From NCBI RefSeq assembly GCF_905120355.1, contig NZ_CAJHOB010000001.1:1-64000 (forward strand): a stretch of DNA of 64,000 nt. The letters run 5' to 3'. A model generated the notes under the pieces. That model searched no databases and had not been told where the DNA came from. It was given only the letters and a program-made list of their open reading frames with translations. A program made the position numbers and the translations under genes. Below are positions 17,998-30,310 of the stretch, in pieces. Each line of letters starts with the position of its first letter. The stretch's first letter is position 1. The DNA is from Azonexus hydrophilus (GTDB lineage: Bacteria; Pseudomonadota; Gammaproteobacteria; Burkholderiales; Rhodocyclaceae).

Positions 17998-19218
17998 ATG
18001 CGCCTCCTCCACACCTCCGACTGGCACCTCGGCCAGCATTTCATGGGCAAGAGCCGGCAGGCCGAGCATCAGGCGCTGATCGTCTGGCTGCTCGAACAGG
18101 TGGCGGAACACGCGGTCGATGCGGTGCTGATCGCCGGCGACATCTTCGACACCGGCACCCCACCCTCCTACGCCCGCGAGCTGTACAGCCAGTTGGTCGT
18201 CCGCCTGCACGAGGCGGGCGTCGCGCTGCTGCTGCTCGGCGGCAACCACGATTCGCCGGCGACACTGGGGGAGAGCCGCGAACTGCTGGCGCGCCTGGGG
18301 ACGACGGTGATTGCCGCGACGCACGAAGACATCAGCACGCAAGTCGTCGTGCTGCCGCAGCGCGACGGCACGCCCGGCTGCATCGTCGCCGCCGTCCCCT
18401 TCGTCCGCCCGCGCGATGTGCTGCAGAGCCAGGCCGGGCAAAGCGCCGAGGACAAGCAGCAGTCACTGCAGCAGGCGATCCAGCAGCACTATGTTGCGGT
18501 CGACGCCGCCGCCCGGGCCAGAATGGCCGCGCTCGGCGTCACCCTGCCGATCATCGCCACCGGCCACCTGACCACGGTCGGCGCCAGCGCCAGCGAATCG
18601 GTGCGTGAAATCTACGTCGGCGCGCTCGAAGCCTTCCCGACCAGCGCCTTCCCGCCGGCCGACTACATCGCGCTCGGCCATATCCACCGGCCGCAGAAGG
18701 TCGGCGGGCTGGAACACATCCGCTACTGCGGCTCGCCGCTGCCGCTCGGCTTCGACGAAGCGCGGCAACAGAAGGAAATCCTGCTGGTCGACCTCGACAG
18801 CGACGGCCTGAAAACTGTCACCGTGCTGCCGGTACCGCGCTTTCAAGGCCTGGTCGCCATCAGCGGCAATCTGGAAACGCTGGCCGGCGCGATCGGTGCC
18901 GCAGCCGCCGAAGGCACGCGCGAACGCCCGGCCTGGCTCGAAGTCACGGTCGCCGATGACGATTACCTGTCCGACCTGCCGGCGCGCATCGAGAAGATGA
19001 CCGAAGGCTGGCCGGTCGAAGTCCTACGCATCCGCCGCCAGCGCGGCAACGCCGCCGCCCGCCTGGCAGCCGCCGCCAGCGAGACGCTGGACGAACTCGA
19101 CCCGTTTGATGTCTTCACCCGCCGCCTGCAACAGGAGGAACTGAGCGACGACCTGCAAGCGGCGCTGAACAGCCGCTACCGCGCCATCGTCGCCGCCCTG
19201 CGCGGGGAAGAAGCATGA
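17998..19218 (+). CDS. sbcD: SbcD, nuclease subunit of the SbcCD (Mre11-Rad50) complex
   Basis: A 406-aa metallophosphoesterase that cuts DNA hairpins and protein-blocked ends together with SbcC. The five phosphoesterase motifs are visible: [27 protein letters not shown], the TGHLT region and ALGHIHRPQ. The C-terminal cap (about 290-406) ends in a helical SbcC-binding segment rich in Asp/Glu. The stop overlaps the sbcC start by four bases (ATGA), so the two subunits are translationally coupled. Confidence 0.96.
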   Translation: MRLLHTSDWHLGQHFMGKSRQAEHQALIVWLLEQVAEHAVDAVLIAGDIFDTGTPPSYARELYSQLVVRLHEAGVALLLLGGNHDSPATLGESRELLARLGTTVIAATHEDISTQVVVLPQRDGTPGCIVAAVPFVRPRDVLQSQAGQSAEDKQQSLQQAIQQHYVAVDAAARARMAALGVTLPIIATGHLTTVGASASESVREIYVGALEAFPTSAFPPADYIALGHIHRPQKVGGLEHIRYCGSPLPLGFDEARQQKEILLVDLDSDGLKTVTVLPVPRFQGLVAISGNLETLAGAIGAAAAEGTRERPAWLEVTVADDDYLSDLPARIEKMTEGWPVEVLRIRRQRGNAAARLAAAASETLDELDPFDVFTRRLQQEELSDDLQAALNSRYRAIVAALRGEEA

Positions 19219-22200
19219 AAATTCTCACCCTGCGCCTGAAGAACCTCAATTCGCTGAAAGGCGAATGGTTCATCGACTTCACCCGGCCGCCGTTCACCGA
19301 CAACGCGCTGTTCGCGATCACCGGGCCGACCGGCGCCGGCAAGTCGACGCTGCTCGACGCCATCTGCCTCGCCCTCTACCACCAGACGCCGCGCCTGAAG
19401 ACGATCTCGGCGTCCGACAACGACATCATGACGCGGCACACCGCCGACTGCCTGGCCGAGGTCGAATTTGAGGTCAAGGGTGCCGTCTACCGCGCCTTCT
19501 GGAGCCAGCGCCGCGCCCGCGACAAGGCCGACGGCGCGCTGCAGGCGCCGAAAGTCGAACTCGCGACCGGCGACGGCACCATCCTCAGCACCCAGACCAA
19601 CGACAAGCTGAAACGCGTCGCCGAAATCACCGGCCTCGATTTCCCGCGCTTCACCAAGTCGATGCTGCTCGCCCAGGGCGGCTTCGCGGCCTTTTTGAAT
19701 GCCAGCGCCAACGAGCGCGCCGAACTGCTCGAAGAACTGACCGGCAGCGAAATCTACGGTGAAATCTCGCGCAAGGTCTTCGAGCAGGCGCGCGAAGCTA
19801 GGGACAAACTGGCCCAGCTCAAGGCCCGCGCCGACGGCATGGCACTGATGAGCGACGAGCAGCGCACCGCGATGCTGCAGGAAAGCGCCGTGCTTGAAAC
19901 ACAGCTCGCCGACGTCCAGCGCCAGCACACACAGACGCAAGCGCAGCGCCAATGGCGCCTTGATCTCGCCCAGGCCGAACAGGAAGTCGCCGCCGCACTC
20001 ACCCGCCAGCAAACCGCCGACGCCGCGCTGGCCGCCGCCGCGCCCGAACTCAAGCGCCTGAGCGACAGCGAACCGGCGGAAGCGCTGCGCCCGCTGCACC
20101 AGCAATGGCAGCAGGCCGACGCCGCCGCCCGCCAGACCGCCGCCGAACGGCAGACGCTGCACGACGAACGCAGCCGCCTGCAGGCCGAACAACTGGCCGG
20201 CCACGACGCTGCCGCCAGCCACGCCGCCGCCGTCGCCGCCCAGGCGCAACAGGCCCTGCAACACAGCCGGCGCGAAGCGAAGGAGATCGACGATTTCTGC
20301 GCCGCCCACGCGCAGCGCGCCCAACTCGGCGAACGCCTTGGCCTCTGGGATCAACAATTCCGGCAACGCGACAAACTCATCCGCGAACTCGCCGCCCAGC
20401 AGCAGGCGCAACAGAAACTCACCGCCGAGCAAGCCGCCAACGAACGGCAACGCGCCGCCCAGCAGTTGACGGTCGACGCCGCGCAGAAGGCAAAAACCGC
20501 CGCCGACGCCGCGCTCGACACCAGCCGTACCGAACAGAACCAATGCCTCGCCGGGCAGACACTGGCCGAGCTGCGCGCCCATTGGCAGCGCGAGCAGGCC
20601 GCCGGCAACCGCTGGCAGCAGCTCGACACCCTCGCCCACCAGCGCCGCGAACTCACCGCCCAGCAAGGCGCGCAGGCGCAGCAACTGCAGCAGGGCGAAG
20701 CGCAGATCGCCGCCCGGGAAAGCAGGCTGGTCGCGCTGCGCGAGCAGCACAAGGTGCTGAACGCTCAGGTCGCCGACAAGCAGAAGCTGCTCGAACAGGA
20801 ACGCCTGATCCGCAGCCTCGCCGACCACCGCCGCCAGTTGCAGCCGGGCCAGCCCTGCCCGCTGTGCGGCGCGCACGAGCACCCGGCAATCGCCGACTAC
20901 GCCGCGCTCGACGTTTCGGCCACCGAGGCCGCATTGCTGGCGGCGCAGAAGTCGCTCGCCGAGCTGGTCGACAAAGGCCAGCAACTGCGCGACGAGCAGA
21001 CCAAGGCGAAGACCGCGCACGCCGCGCTGCAGGAACAACAGGCAAAGACCGCCCGCGACCTCGCCCGCCTCGCCGACGACTGGCAGAGCCAGCTCGCCGC
21101 GCTGCCGGCCGACAGTATTGCGGTCGACGCCTGGCAGGACGAAAAAGCCATCGCCGCCGCCCGCAACGCGGCTGAGCAACGCCTGGTTGCGCTCGACGAG
21201 CGCATGAAAGCCGCCGAACGCGACGAACAGGCGGTCCACACCGCCACCAAGACCGCCGCCGACGCCACCCAGGCGCTACTCGCCGCCGGCAACCAGCTGC
21301 AACTGCTGATCCAGGCCGGGCAAACCGCCGCGCTGCGCCAGGCGGAAATCGCCAAAGCCGGCCAAGGCATCGCCGCCGAACAGGCCGAACTCGACGCCCG
21401 GCTCAAGGCAACCCTGGCCGACATTCCTGCCGACCCGGCCGCCTGGCTGGCTGAGCGCGACACCGAATGGCAGCACTGGCAGCAGACCCAGCACCGCCGC
21501 CAGGAACTCGCCACCCAACTCGTCCAGCAGCAGGAACGCGCCGACGCCGCGCAAACCCAGGCCATTCACTGGGCCGAACAGGCCGCGCAACGACGGGCCG
21601 CAGCCGCCGACGCTCTCCCGCCGACGCCAACCAGCGCCGAAGCCGACCCCGCCGCCGCCCTCGCCCGCTGCGCCGAGCACCTCGCCGAACTCGGCCAGCA
21701 ACTCGCCGCATTGCAGGGCCGACAGGCACAACTCGACGCCAACCTCGCCCGACAGCAACAAACCCTCACCGACGCCGCCAGCGCCTGGCAAACGGCACTC
21801 GCCGCCAGCCCGTTCAAAGATCTCGAAGCCTACACCGCCGCCCTGCTACCGACGGAAGAACGCCAGCGCCTGCAGCAAGCCCGGGAAAGCCGGCAAGTAG
21901 CCAAGCAGCAGGCCGACACGCTACTCCAGGCCGCCCGCGAAAAACTCGCTCGCCTGCACGCCGCGCCCACCGGCGCGCCGGCCAGCGATGACACGCCTAA
22001 GGCTAGCGGAGAAACCGAAGTACCGCCGCTCGCCGACCTTGGCGCCGCCCTCACCCAACTCGACCAGCAGCGCCGCGAACTCAGCGAACAGCTCGGCGCC
22101 CGGCGCGCGCTACTTACCCGCGACCAGGAGGCGCGCCAGAGCCAGCAGGCGCTATTCCAGGAAATCGCCGCACAGACCGCCGACGCCGACCTCTGGCAGC

Positions 22201-22694
22201 GCCTCGACGGCCTGATCGGCTCGGCCAAGGGCGACAAATTCCGCAAATTCGCCCAGGGCCTCACCCTCGACCACCTGCTGCAGCTCGCCAACGGCCACCT
22301 GGCCCGTCTGCACGGCCGTTACCTGCTGCGCCGCAAGACGACAGGCGAACTCGAACTCGACATCGTCGATAGCTGGCAGGGCGAAGTCGCCCGCGACACG
22401 CGCACCCTCTCCGGCGGCGAAAGCTTCCTGGTCAGCCTGGCACTGGCACTGGCACTCGCCGATCTGGTCAGCCACAAAACCTCGATCGACTCACTCTTCC
22501 TCGACGAAGGCTTCGGCACGCTCGACGCCGACAGTCTCGACCTGGCCCTCGCCGCCCTGGACAGTCTCAACGCCAGCGGCAAGAGCATCGGCATCATCAG
22601 CCACGTCGCCGGCCTGAAAGAGCGCATTCCGGTGCAGATCGAAGTGCGCAAGAACGGCGGTATCGGCCATTCGCAATTGCGGGTCAGCGCCTGA
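19215..22694 (+). CDS. sbcC: SbcC, Rad50-like ATPase subunit of SbcCD
   Basis: A 1159-aa SMC-like ATPase. Walker A is GPTGAGKST near residue 40; the ABC signature [20 protein letters not shown] and the Walker B/D-loop [10 protein letters not shown] are near the C-terminus. Between them run two long Ala/Gln/Glu-rich coiled coils joined by the zinc hook [10 protein letters not shown] at about residue 550, which dimerises the complex. Extreme Ala and Gln content reflects the GC-rich coiled coil and explains the long antisense frames here. It forms an operon with sbcD and faces the CBS gene 14 bases away. Confidence 0.96.
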   Translation: MKILTLRLKNLNSLKGEWFIDFTRPPFTDNALFAITGPTGAGKSTLLDAICLALYHQTPRLKTISASDNDIMTRHTADCLAEVEFEVKGAVYRAFWSQRRARDKADGALQAPKVELATGDGTILSTQTNDKLKRVAEITGLDFPRFTKSMLLAQGGFAAFLNASANERAELLEELTGSEIYGEISRKVFEQAREARDKLAQLKARADGMALMSDEQRTAMLQESAVLETQLADVQRQHTQTQAQRQWRLDLAQAEQEVAAALTRQQTADAALAAAAPELKRLSDSEPAEALRPLHQQWQQADAAARQTAAERQTLHDERSRLQAEQLAGHDAAASHAAAVAAQAQQALQHSRREAKEIDDFCAAHAQRAQLGERLGLWDQQFRQRDKLIRELAAQQQAQQKLTAEQAANERQRAAQQLTVDAAQKAKTAADAALDTSRTEQNQCLAGQTLAELRAHWQREQAAGNRWQQLDTLAHQRRELTAQQGAQAQQLQQGEAQIAARESRLVALREQHKVLNAQVADKQKLLEQERLIRSLADHRRQLQPGQPCPLCGAHEHPAIADYAALDVSATEAALLAAQKSLAELVDKGQQLRDEQTKAKTAHAALQEQQAKTARDLARLADDWQSQLAALPADSIAVDAWQDEKAIAAARNAAEQRLVALDERMKAAERDEQAVHTATKTAADATQALLAAGNQLQLLIQAGQTAALRQAEIAKAGQGIAAEQAELDARLKATLADIPADPAAWLAERDTEWQHWQQTQHRRQELATQLVQQQERADAAQTQAIHWAEQAAQRRAAAADALPPTPTSAEADPAAALARCAEHLAELGQQLAALQGRQAQLDANLARQQQTLTDAASAWQTALAASPFKDLEAYTAALLPTEERQRLQQARESRQVAKQQADTLLQAAREKLARLHAAPTGAPASDDTPKASGETEVPPLADLGAALTQLDQQRRELSEQLGARRALLTRDQEARQSQQALFQEIAAQTADADLWQRLDGLIGSAKGDKFRKFAQGLTLDHLLQLANGHLARLHGRYLLRRKTTGELELDIVDSWQGEVARDTRTLSGGESFLVSLALALALADLVSHKTSIDSLFLDEGFGTLDADSLDLALAALDSLNASGKSIGIISHVAGLKERIPVQIEVRKNGGIGHSQLRVSA

Positions 22695-22708
22695 GGGGTG
22701 CCCCTGTG

Positions 22709-23128
22709 TCAGCTGCTGCAATGCCCGCCGCGCGCGGCACGGCAAATTTCGATCAGGGCGTTGAGCGCATCGGTTACGGTAAAAATACCGAGGAAACTGC
22801 CATCCGCCTCATTGACGATGACGCTGCCGATCTTCTTGTCCGACATGATGAAGGCAACATCGTCGAGTGCATCCGACGCGTTGACCATGACCGGGTCGGT
22901 CGCCATGATGTCGGCGGCACTGATCTGGATGCAATGCGCCCGGGACAGGCTTTGCGCAAAACGCACATTACGGTCACTGACCAGACCGACCACGACACCG
23001 TCACGCACGATGGGCAGGTGGCGGATACCGTACGCCTGCATCAATTCACGCAATTCATCCGGCGACAAGTTTTCACGTCCAACCACCGGGTTCGGGGTGG
23101 TAAATTCCTCGACAGGCAGGCTCAGCAT
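22709..23128 (-). CDS. CBS-domain protein
   Basis: A 139-aa protein made almost only of a tandem CBS pair: CBS1 near 10-65 (YGIRHLPIVRDGVVVGLVSDRNV) and CBS2 near 80-130 (DIMATDPVMVNASDALDDVAFIMSDKKIGSVIVNE-type, ending GIFTVTDALNAL). Such pairs bind adenosyl ligands (AMP, ATP, SAM) and usually gate a partner; none is fused here. I start at the ATG at 23128, with GGGAGA seven bases upstream, not at the longer frame. It is convergent with sbcC. Confidence 0.88.
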   Translation of the reverse strand: MLSLPVEEFTTPNPVVGRENLSPDELRELMQAYGIRHLPIVRDGVVVGLVSDRNVRFAQSLSRAHCIQISAADIMATDPVMVNASDALDDVAFIMSDKKIGSVIVNEADGSFLGIFTVTDALNALIEICRAARGGHCSS

Positions 23129-23330
23129 GGCAGTTCTCCCGGAGTGATGCTCGCCTCGACTATAGGCCGCCGGGCGCCGCAGGGTCAACGCCGTTGCCAC
23201 ACGTCGTTGCCACAGCTACCGGTCAACACGGAAAGTACATTTTCCGCCTCGGTTCCCGTGCCCTCCACGGAGGCATAAAGCAAACAGCAATCGGTTAAAC
23301 TGCGAACCTTTCGCTGCCAAACAAATACGC

Positions 23331-24140
23331 ATGATCAAACGCACGGTTTTTTTCGTTTCCGACAGCACCGGGCTCACCGCCGAAGCGCTCGGACACAGTT
23401 TGTTGACGCAGTTCGAGGATGTCGAGTTCAAGCTGGTACGCATCCCCTTCCTCGACAATACCGATAAGGCACGCGAAGCCCTGCTGCGTATCAACGCCCA
23501 GGGGGAAACAGACGGCATGCGACCGATCGTTTTCACCACCCTGGTCAATAAGGATGTCGCGGCCATCGTGCACCAGGCAGATGCTTTCTGTCTGTCGTAT
23601 TTCGACAGTTTCCTCTCACCGCTGGAAGCAGAACTGGGCCTGAAATCGAGCCACACCGCCGGCCGTTCGCACGGCAAGGCGGACAGCCTCGATTACAAAA
23701 AACGCATCGAAGCCATCAACTACACACTGGCCCACGACGATGGCATCACTGATCGCGACCTGGCTGAAGCCGATGTCATTCTGGTCGCCGTTTCCCGCTG
23801 CGGCAAGACACCCACATCCCTTTATCTGGCCATGCAGTTCGGCCTGAAAGCCGCAAATTTCCCGCTCATCCCGGAAGACTTCGACCGTGGCCGCTTGCCC
23901 GGCACACTGGAAAAACACCGCAGCAAGCTGTTCGGACTGACCATTCAGCCCGAGCGACTGCATCAGATCCGCGAAGAGCGCCGGGCCAGCAGCAAATACG
24001 CCTCCTTGCCGAATTGCCGCTATGAAGTCGCCGAAGCCGAAAAGATGATGCGCCGTGAAGGTATCCGCTGGCTCGACTCCACCACCAAATCGATCGAAGA
24101 AATATCCGCCACCATCCTGCAGGAACTCAACCTGCGCTAA
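23331..24140 (+). CDS. ppsR: PEP synthase regulatory protein (bifunctional kinase/pyrophosphorylase)
   Basis: A 269-aa protein of the PSRP (DUF299) family, which inactivates PEP synthase by ADP-dependent phosphorylation and reactivates it by Pi-dependent dephosphorylation. Recognised by the N-terminus [22 protein letters not shown], the P-loop-like [16 protein letters not shown], and the YDSFLSPLE-like FDSFLSPLE block. The target ppsA, often next door, is not in the window. galU follows 18 bases later and is probably cotranscribed. Confidence 0.95.
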   Translation: MIKRTVFFVSDSTGLTAEALGHSLLTQFEDVEFKLVRIPFLDNTDKAREALLRINAQGETDGMRPIVFTTLVNKDVAAIVHQADAFCLSYFDSFLSPLEAELGLKSSHTAGRSHGKADSLDYKKRIEAINYTLAHDDGITDRDLAEADVILVAVSRCGKTPTSLYLAMQFGLKAANFPLIPEDFDRGRLPGTLEKHRSKLFGLTIQPERLHQIREERRASSKYASLPNCRYEVAEAEKMMRREGIRWLDSTTKSIEEISATILQELNLR

Positions 24141-24158
24141 CCAACCCCTCGCCAAAAC

Positions 24159-25031
24159 ATGCCTAAAATCACCAAAGCCGTTTTTCCCATTGCCGGTCTC
24201 GGCACCCGTTTTCTCCCGGCCACCAAGGCATCCGCCAAGGAGATGTTGCCGGTGGTCGATAAGCCGCTGATCCAGTACGCGGTGGAAGAAGCCTACGCCG
24301 CCGGCATCCGCCAGATGATTTTCGTCACCGGGCGGACCAAGCGCAGTGTGGAAGACCATTTCGACACCGCCTACGAACTGGAAAACGAACTCGAACGCGC
24401 CGGCAAGACCGAACTGCTGGCCATTGCCCGCAGCATTGCCCCGGACGACATGATCTGCACCTACGTACGCCAACCGCGCGCCCTGGGCCTTGGACATGCC
24501 GTGCTGTGCGCGCGCGAACTGGTGGGCAAGGAAGCCTTTGCCGTCTTGCTGGCAGATGACCTGATGGTCGGCGAGCCGCCGGTCATGGCGCAAATGGTGC
24601 AGCAATACAGCGAATGGCGCGCCAGCATTCTCGCGGTGCAAGACGTGCCACGCGAACATACCAAGCGTTATGGGATCGTCAGCGGCGACACGCTCAATGA
24701 AGAATTGGTCGATGTCGACGGCATCGTCGAAAAACCGGCTCCGGAAAATGCGCCGACGACACTGGCGGTTGCCGGTCGCTACATTCTGACGCACGGGATT
24801 TTCGACGAACTGGCCAACCTGCCCCGCGGCGTGGGCGGCGAAATCCAGCTGACCGATGGAATCGCCCGTCTGTTACGCCGGGAAAAGGTATTCGCCTACC
24901 GCTACCACGGTACCCGCTACGATTGCGGCAGCAAGCTCGGCTTCCTGCAGGCCACCGTCGACCTGGGGGAGCAGCACGCAGAAGTTGGCCGTGAATTTTC
25001 TGCCTGGCTGCAGGCGCGCACTCAGGACTGA
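24159..25031 (+). CDS. galU: UTP-glucose-1-phosphate uridylyltransferase
   Basis: A 290-aa nucleotidyltransferase making UDP-glucose for polysaccharide and LPS synthesis. The N-terminal binding loop is [21 protein letters not shown], followed by [12 protein letters not shown], the uridine site region [13 protein letters not shown], the metal Asp in VLLADDLM, and VEKP with GEIQLTDGI. Full length for the family. The 3' end overlaps the convergent methyltransferase gene by 10 bases. Confidence 0.97.
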   Translation: MPKITKAVFPIAGLGTRFLPATKASAKEMLPVVDKPLIQYAVEEAYAAGIRQMIFVTGRTKRSVEDHFDTAYELENELERAGKTELLAIARSIAPDDMICTYVRQPRALGLGHAVLCARELVGKEAFAVLLADDLMVGEPPVMAQMVQQYSEWRASILAVQDVPREHTKRYGIVSGDTLNEELVDVDGIVEKPAPENAPTTLAVAGRYILTHGIFDELANLPRGVGGEIQLTDGIARLLRREKVFAYRYHGTRYDCGSKLGFLQATVDLGEQHAEVGREFSAWLQARTQD

Positions 25032-25801
25032 ACCGCCAGACGGCGGCGCACCTGCTCGAACAGGCAAACCGCCGCCGCGGCACCGACATTCAGCGATTCA
25101 ACGCCGCCTGGCATGGGAATGCGCAGCCGCTGCTGCGCCGCCGCAAGCAACTCGGCCCGCACCCCCTGACCTTCAGCCCCGAACACCCAGGCTGCCGGTG
25201 CACTCCAGTTCGCTTCGTACAGGGAATGCGCATCGTCCAGGCTGGTCACCAGCGTACTGCCGCGAAAGTCGCGCATGAAACCCAACAAATCGACGTCACT
25301 ATGGATTGCCAGCAGGAAATGCGCTCCCTGCCCGGCCCGCAGGACCTTGGGCGACCACGGCGCAGTACATGCCGCGCTGAGCAACACCTGCCGCACCCCC
25401 GCTGCCGCTGCAGTCCGCAACAGGGTACCCAGATTGCCGGGGTCCTGCACCCCATCGAGCAACAAGGCATCGGCTGCCGTATCAGGCGGCAGTTCCGGTT
25501 CGGGAATCGGGGCCAAAGCAAGGATGCCACTCGGCGTATCAACCAGACCCAGTTCGCGCACCAGGACGTCACTGAGCACAGTCACCGGTCGGGTGCCGAG
25601 ATAAGCTGCAATTTCCCGATTCTGCCGCGCGCTGTCAGCCACGATCAGCGTATCCAGCGCACCCCGCTGCTGCTCCCAGGTTTGCACCAAGTGCAGACCA
25701 TCGAGCAGGGTCTGTCCGCGTTTCTTACGCTCGCGCGCTGAGTCCGCTAATTTTTTCAGCCCTTTGTAAAAGGCGTTGTCGCGCGAGTGGATTTCTTTCA
25801 T
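25022..25801 (-). CDS. SpoU-family RNA 2'-O-methyltransferase
   Basis: A 259-aa TrmH/SpoU-type enzyme with the knotted SAM-binding fold. An N-terminal substrate-binding domain (about 1-95) precedes the three SPOUT motifs: [16 protein letters not shown] (motif 1, with Asn and Arg), [11 protein letters not shown] (motif 2) and [22 protein letters not shown] (motif 3). It resembles RlmB/TsnR-type rRNA enzymes, but the target nucleotide cannot be read from sequence. It is the last gene of the minus-strand envelope cluster; its ATG overlaps the rnhB stop by four bases. Confidence 0.92.
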   Translation of the reverse strand: MKEIHSRDNAFYKGLKKLADSARERKKRGQTLLDGLHLVQTWEQQRGALDTLIVADSARQNREIAAYLGTRPVTVLSDVLVRELGLVDTPSGILALAPIPEPELPPDTAADALLLDGVQDPGNLGTLLRTAAAAGVRQVLLSAACTAPWSPKVLRAGQGAHFLLAIHSDVDLLGFMRDFRGSTLVTSLDDAHSLYEANWSAPAAWVFGAEGQGVRAELLAAAQQRLRIPMPGGVESLNVGAAAAVCLFEQVRRRLAVQS

Positions 25802-26388
25802 AGCAGCGACAATTGCCGAGCCACCGGCGCAAAGCTACGGCGATGCACGGGCGACACGCCGTGCGCCGCCAGTGCGGCGCAGTGTGCGGCGGTGGGATAA
25901 CCCATATGCCGGTCGAAACCGTAGTGCGGATATTGCGCATGCAACCCCAGCATCCCCTCGTCGCGTACGGTTTTAGCGAGTATGGACGCCGCCGCGATCG
26001 CTGCCACCTTGGCGTCACCCTGCACCACGGCTTCTGCCGGTATGGCGAGTGAGGGACAGCGGTTGCCATCGATGAGGGCGCGCTCGGGCGTGACCTGCAA
26101 TGCGGCCACTGCCCGCTGCATGGCCAGCATGCTGGCATGCAGGATGTTCAACTGGTCGATTTCTTCGACGCTGGCTTCGGCGACTGCCCAGGCCAGCGCC
26201 CGCTCACGGATCAGGCCGGCCAGCGCCATGCGTTTTTTCGCCGAGAGTTTTTTCGAATCGTTCAGCCCGGCAATCGGCCGGGCCGGATCGAGAATCACCG
26301 CCGCCGCCACCACCGGCCCCGCCAGCGGTCCACGGCCCGCTTCATCAACGCCGCAAACGAGCCCTTCAGGAACGATCAACGCAGACAT
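25798..26388 (-). CDS. rnhB: Ribonuclease HII
   Basis: A 196-aa type 2 RNase H that nicks DNA at embedded ribonucleotides. Catalytic motif [14 protein letters not shown] with the first Asp-Glu pair, then [16 protein letters not shown] (third acidic residue) and [12 protein letters not shown] (fourth). Start ATG at 26388 matches the family N-terminus; a longer open frame continues upstream inside lpxB and is not real. It overlaps lpxB by 13 bases. The lpxB-rnhB pairing is widespread in proteobacteria. Confidence 0.96.
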   Translation of the reverse strand: MSALIVPEGLVCGVDEAGRGPLAGPVVAAAVILDPARPIAGLNDSKKLSAKKRMALAGLIRERALAWAVAEASVEEIDQLNILHASMLAMQRAVAALQVTPERALIDGNRCPSLAIPAEAVVQGDAKVAAIAAASILAKTVRDEGMLGLHAQYPHYGFDRHMGYPTAAHCAALAAHGVSPVHRRSFAPVARQLSLL

Positions 26389-27524
26389 TCCAGCACCGCC
26401 TGCGCCGCCTTTTCCGCCGTGTTCTGCCGCAATTGCAAATGCAGGTCGGTAAAGGCCGCCTCGATTGCTGCCGAATTTTCCTTGTCGACGTACAGTTGGT
26501 TGAGTGCTTCGGCAAGATTTTCCGGCGTCGCCGCATCCTGCAGGATTTCCGGCACCACGAAACGTCCGCACAAAACATTGGGCAGGCCAACGTAAGGCAG
26601 ATAGGCCATCCGTTTCATCAACCAATAGGAAAATTTCGCAATCTTGTAGGTGATCACCATCGGCCGCTTGATCAAGGCGGCTTCCAAGCTGGCCGTACCA
26701 CTCGCAATCAGTGCCACATGCGCGGCACCGACGGCATCCTGAGCATGGCCGAACAGAAGGCGAAAGGGAATGTCGGCAGCCTGCTGCCGGTACATTGCCG
26801 CCTCGAACTGCAAGCGGGTTTCCCGGGTCGCCAGCGGCACCACAAACTGCGCCTGCGGCTGGTAGCGTTCGCGGATCAGACGGGCCGTCTGAATGAAAGT
26901 GTCCGCCATGGTTTCCAACTCGCCACGGCGGCTGCCCGGCAACAGGGCAAACATCGGCACCGTCTTGGGCAAGCCCAGCTTTTCGCACACCGCCAGGCGG
27001 TCCGTTGTCAGCGGAATGCTGTCGGCAAGCGGGTGGCCAACATAGGTGACGGGAATGCCTTCTTTTTGATAGAGCGGCGGTTCCAGCGGAAACAGCGCCA
27101 GCACGCGGTTGACCGCACGCCCGATGCTATGGATGCGCCCGCCACGCCACGCCCAGATAGATGGACTAACGTAATGAACGGTCGGCACGCCGGCTGCCTT
27201 CATGCTGGCTTCCAGGCCGAGGTTGAAATCCGGCGCGTCGATGCCGATGAAGATGTCCGGACGCTCGCTTTTCAAGCGTTTTTTCAGCTGACGGCGGATA
27301 CCGGCAATGCGCCGATAATTTTTCAGCGCATCCCAGTACCCCATCACCGACAGCTCGCCCATCGGCCACCAGCAGGTCATGCCCTGCCCTTCCATACGCG
27401 GGCCGCCGATGCCGTAGAAGATGGCACCGGGCAATTTCGCCTTGAGCGCCGCGATCAGATGCGCACCCAGCAAATCCCCGGAGGCTTCGCCTGCCACCAG
27501 GGCGATACGTAACGGGTTGCTCAT
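26376..27524 (-). CDS. lpxB: Lipid-A-disaccharide synthase
   Basis: A 382-aa GT19 glycosyltransferase joining lipid X and UDP-2,3-diacylglucosamine into the lipid A disaccharide at the inner membrane. Diagnostic segments are [56 protein letters not shown] and [10 protein letters not shown], with [10 protein letters not shown] near the C-terminus. Three bases separate it from the lpxA stop. Confidence 0.97.
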   Translation of the reverse strand: MSNPLRIALVAGEASGDLLGAHLIAALKAKLPGAIFYGIGGPRMEGQGMTCWWPMGELSVMGYWDALKNYRRIAGIRRQLKKRLKSERPDIFIGIDAPDFNLGLEASMKAAGVPTVHYVSPSIWAWRGGRIHSIGRAVNRVLALFPLEPPLYQKEGIPVTYVGHPLADSIPLTTDRLAVCEKLGLPKTVPMFALLPGSRRGELETMADTFIQTARLIRERYQPQAQFVVPLATRETRLQFEAAMYRQQAADIPFRLLFGHAQDAVGAAHVALIASGTASLEAALIKRPMVITYKIAKFSYWLMKRMAYLPYVGLPNVLCGRFVVPEILQDAATPENLAEALNQLYVDKENSAAIEAAFTDLHLQLRQNTAEKAAQAVLECLR

Positions 27525-27527
27525 GGT

Positions 27528-28298
27528 TCAGCGGATGATGCCGCGCCTGGAAAGGTCCAGGAAATCGACGAACAACTGTATTTCAGGCTGCGTTTGCGCC
27601 GCCTCGACCAGCTTGGCGCGCGCTTCTTCCAGGCGCAAACCGGATTTGTAGAGGGTGCGGTAAGCCCGCTTCAGGGACAACAGCGCGTCGGCTGAGAAGC
27701 CGCGCCGTTTCAGGCCTTCGACATTGATGCCATACGGCTGGGCGGTATTGCCTGCCGCCATCAAGTACGGTGGTACATCCTGCAGGATCACGGTACTGAC
27801 CGCCGTCATCACGTGCGCACCGATGCGGCAGAACTGGTGCACCCCGGTAAACCCCCCCAGAATGGCCCAGTCATCAACCGTCACGTGGCCCGCCAGGGAA
27901 GCATTGTTGGCGAAGGTGCACTTGTTGCCGACCTGGCAATCGTGAGCGATATGCACATAGGCCATGATCCAGTTGTCGTCGCCAATGCGGGTCACCCCCT
28001 TGTCCTGCGCCGTCCCCAGATTGAAGGTGCAGAATTCGCGGATGGTGTTGCGGTCACCGATTTCCAGACGGGTTGGCTCGCCCGCGTATTTCTTGTCCTG
28101 CGGCACTTCACCCAGGGAACAGAACTGGAAGATGCGGTTGTCGCGACCAATCCGGCTATGGCCCTGAATCACCACATGCGGGCCAATCTCGGTGTTATCA
28201 CCGATTTCGACATGCGGGCCGATGATGGAATAGGCGCCAATACGGACATTGCTGCCCAAGCGCGCCGCAGGATCAACCAGAGCAGTGGCATGAATCAT
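27528..28298 (-). CDS. lpxA: UDP-N-acetylglucosamine acyltransferase
   Basis: First enzyme of lipid A synthesis; a 256-aa trimeric left-handed beta-helix. I start at the ATG at 28298 ([10 protein letters not shown]), one base after the fabZ stop; the frame reads seven codons further but the family begins here. Hexapeptide repeats fill residues 1-185, with the catalytic His in HIAHDCQVG. The C-terminal helical part begins at about 190 ([12 protein letters not shown]). Confidence 0.97.
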   Translation of the reverse strand: MIHATALVDPAARLGSNVRIGAYSIIGPHVEIGDNTEIGPHVVIQGHSRIGRDNRIFQFCSLGEVPQDKKYAGEPTRLEIGDRNTIREFCTFNLGTAQDKGVTRIGDDNWIMAYVHIAHDCQVGNKCTFANNASLAGHVTVDDWAILGGFTGVHQFCRIGAHVMTAVSTVILQDVPPYLMAAGNTAQPYGINVEGLKRRGFSADALLSLKRAYRTLYKSGLRLEEARAKLVEAAQTQPEIQLFVDFLDLSRRGIIR

Positions 28299-28299
28299 G

Positions 28300-28740
28300 T
28301 CAGAGATCCCGCTTAGCACACATCAGCTTGCCTTCGGCGGCAATCTGCCCGTCCACCCGTGCTTCACCCTTGAACTTCCAGACACCACGCATCTGGCGCT
28401 CGACTTCAACGTGCAGATGCAGTTGATCACCCGGCAGGATCGGTCGTTTGAAGCGCACTTCATCAAGCCCGGCAAAATAGAAGACCGTGTCCGGTGCCGG
28501 TTTTTCGCCCAGCGATTTGAAGGCCAGGATGCCTCCGGCCTGCGCCAGCGCTTCCATGATCAGCACGCCGGGCATCACCGGATGATGCGGAAAATGACCC
28601 ACGAAGAAGGGTTCATTGATGGTGACGTTCTTGTAGGCATGAATCGATTTGTTCGGTTCGATTTCCAGCACCCGATCCACCAGCAGGAAAGGATAACGAT
28701 GCGGCAGGTGCGCGAGAATTTCGTGAATGTCCATCAACAT
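28300..28740 (-). CDS. fabZ: 3-hydroxyacyl-ACP dehydratase FabZ
   Basis: A 146-aa hot-dog-fold enzyme removing water from 3-hydroxyacyl-ACP in fatty acid synthesis; it competes with LpxA for the same acyl-ACP, which explains their conserved linkage. The active-site His is in [13 protein letters not shown] and the Glu in [31 protein letters not shown] is the standard N-terminus. Two in-frame ATGs (28740, 28734) are both plausible. Confidence 0.97.
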   Translation of the reverse strand: MLMDIHEILAHLPHRYPFLLVDRVLEIEPNKSIHAYKNVTINEPFFVGHFPHHPVMPGVLIMEALAQAGGILAFKSLGEKPAPDTVFYFAGLDEVRFKRPILPGDQLHLHVEVERQMRGVWKFKGEARVDGQIAAEGKLMCAKRDL

Positions 28741-28755
28741 GGTTGCAAACCCCGG

Positions 28756-29796
28756 TTATTCGTTTTCAATGGTTTTCAGTTTCTTTTCCAGCTCCGCAAC
28801 GCGCTCGGCCAGTTTCGACAAGCGGCGGATGTGGGCCGCATTACGCACCCACTCATCATGACTATCGAGCGGGAAGACGCTGGTATATAGGCCCGCCTGA
28901 TTGATACTCTTCATCACCAGCGAACCGCCGGAAATGGTCGTTCCCGGTGCCAATGTCACGTGCCCGGAAATCATGCCGGCACCACCGACGATGCAATGCT
29001 CGCCCAGGGTCACACTGCCCGCAATGCCGGTACAGCCGGCCAGCACGGAGTAGGCACCGATCTGGCAGTTGTGTGCGACCTGCACCAGATTGTCGATCTT
29101 GGCGCCTTCGCCAATCACCGTATCCTCGAGGGCGCCACGGTCGATGGTGGTGTTGGCACCGATCTCGACGTCGTCGCCGATCGTCACCGCACCGATTTGC
29201 GGAATCTTCACCCAGGTCCGGCCATCGGGAGCAAAGCCAAAACCATCGGCACCGATCACCGTTCCGGAGTGGATGATGACACGCGCGCCCAGGGTACACC
29301 CGGCGTAGACCGTCACATTGGGGTAGATGATGCTGTCGGCACCGATCGTTACCCCGTCACCGATCACGGTATTGGCGTGAATGACGACATTTTCGCCCAG
29401 CTGCACATTGCGACCGATCACGACATGCGGCCCGACGGCTACGCTGGCTGGCAGTTCCGACGCGCTGACAGCGCTGGCATGGACACCGCTGAAGCCGGCA
29501 CGGGCCGGATAGAGCAAGGTCGCGACACGTGCGTAGTAGGCGTAAGGATTAGTCGTGACAATGCGCGCACCGGCAAAACCATCGGCGGCATCAGGCGCCA
29601 GAATCACCGCAGCGGCCTGGCAGCCTTGCAATTGCGATTTGTATTTACGATTGGCGAGAAAACTGATGTCTCCCGCCCCCGCACCCGCCAGGGTGGCCAC
29701 CCGGGAAATGCGTGTTTGCGGGTCCCCATGCACATCGCCGCCCAGGCGGGCGGCGATTTCGGCGAGCGTCCACGACTGCGAGCTCGGTGCCGTCAT
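28756..29796 (-). CDS. lpxD: UDP-3-O-(3-hydroxyacyl)glucosamine N-acyltransferase
   Basis: Third step of lipid A synthesis. A 346-aa protein with an N-terminal uridine-binding domain (about 1-100: [14 protein letters not shown]), a hexapeptide-repeat helix (about 105-310: [26 protein letters not shown] with the catalytic His, and CTGIAGSV) and a C-terminal coiled helix with a basic/acidic pattern ending [12 protein letters not shown]. Its first base is shared with the last base of the upstream skp gene. Confidence 0.97.
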   Translation of the reverse strand: MTAPSSQSWTLAEIAARLGGDVHGDPQTRISRVATLAGAGAGDISFLANRKYKSQLQGCQAAAVILAPDAADGFAGARIVTTNPYAYYARVATLLYPARAGFSGVHASAVSASELPASVAVGPHVVIGRNVQLGENVVIHANTVIGDGVTIGADSIIYPNVTVYAGCTLGARVIIHSGTVIGADGFGFAPDGRTWVKIPQIGAVTIGDDVEIGANTTIDRGALEDTVIGEGAKIDNLVQVAHNCQIGAYSVLAGCTGIAGSVTLGEHCIVGGAGMISGHVTLAPGTTISGGSLVMKSINQAGLYTSVFPLDSHDEWVRNAAHIRRLSKLAERVAELEKKLKTIENE

Positions 29797-30296
29797 TATC
29801 TACCGTCCGACAAGGCCTTGATGACGCGTTCGGTGATATCCAGACGCGGACTGACCCACACCACATCCTGCAAGATCAGGTCGAACTTGTCGCTTTCGGC
29901 AATCTGCTTGATGGCACGGTTGGCCCGTTCGATCACGGCTGCGTTTTCCTCGTTCTGGCGCAGGTTGAGATCTTCACGGAACTCACGCTGACGCCGCTGG
30001 AATTCGCGCGACAGATCGCCAAATTCCTTCTCCTTGCTGCGCCGTTCGTTTTCCGACATGGTCACGGCGTTCTTTTCCAGCGCCTCCTGCATGCCCTGCA
30101 ACTGTTTGGCCATGCGCTGCAATTCCTGGTCACGCTTGGAAAACTCGCTTTCCAGTTTTTTGCCGGCTTTCTGCGCCAGCGGCGCATCGCGGAAAATCCG
30201 CTGGGTGTCGACATAACCCACCTTCAGTTCGGCCGCCTGAGCCACACCCACGGTGGCGAGCAAGGATGCAAGAACAAGCGCTTTAACTTTCAACAC
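29796..30296 (-). CDS. skp: Periplasmic chaperone Skp/OmpH
   Basis: A 166-aa secreted chaperone holding unfolded outer-membrane proteins on their way to BamA. Signal peptide ends VGVAQA-AE; the mature protein starts [11 protein letters not shown], the family hallmark, followed by a long charged helical hairpin (about 40-120, rich in Lys/Glu/Arg/Gln) forming the tentacles. It sits 14 bases after bamA, as in most proteobacteria. Confidence 0.95.
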   Translation of the reverse strand: MLKVKALVLASLLATVGVAQAAELKVGYVDTQRIFRDAPLAQKAGKKLESEFSKRDQELQRMAKQLQGMQEALEKNAVTMSENERRSKEKEFGDLSREFQRRQREFREDLNLRQNEENAAVIERANRAIKQIAESDKFDLILQDVVWVSPRLDITERVIKALSDGR

Positions 30297-30310
30297 AAGT
30301 AACTCCTGAC

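Noticed and set aside
19176-21239. Minus-strand 687-aa frame opposite sbcC
   Set aside because: Leu/Gly/Val-rich mirror of the Ala/Gln-rich coiled coil; no function expected.
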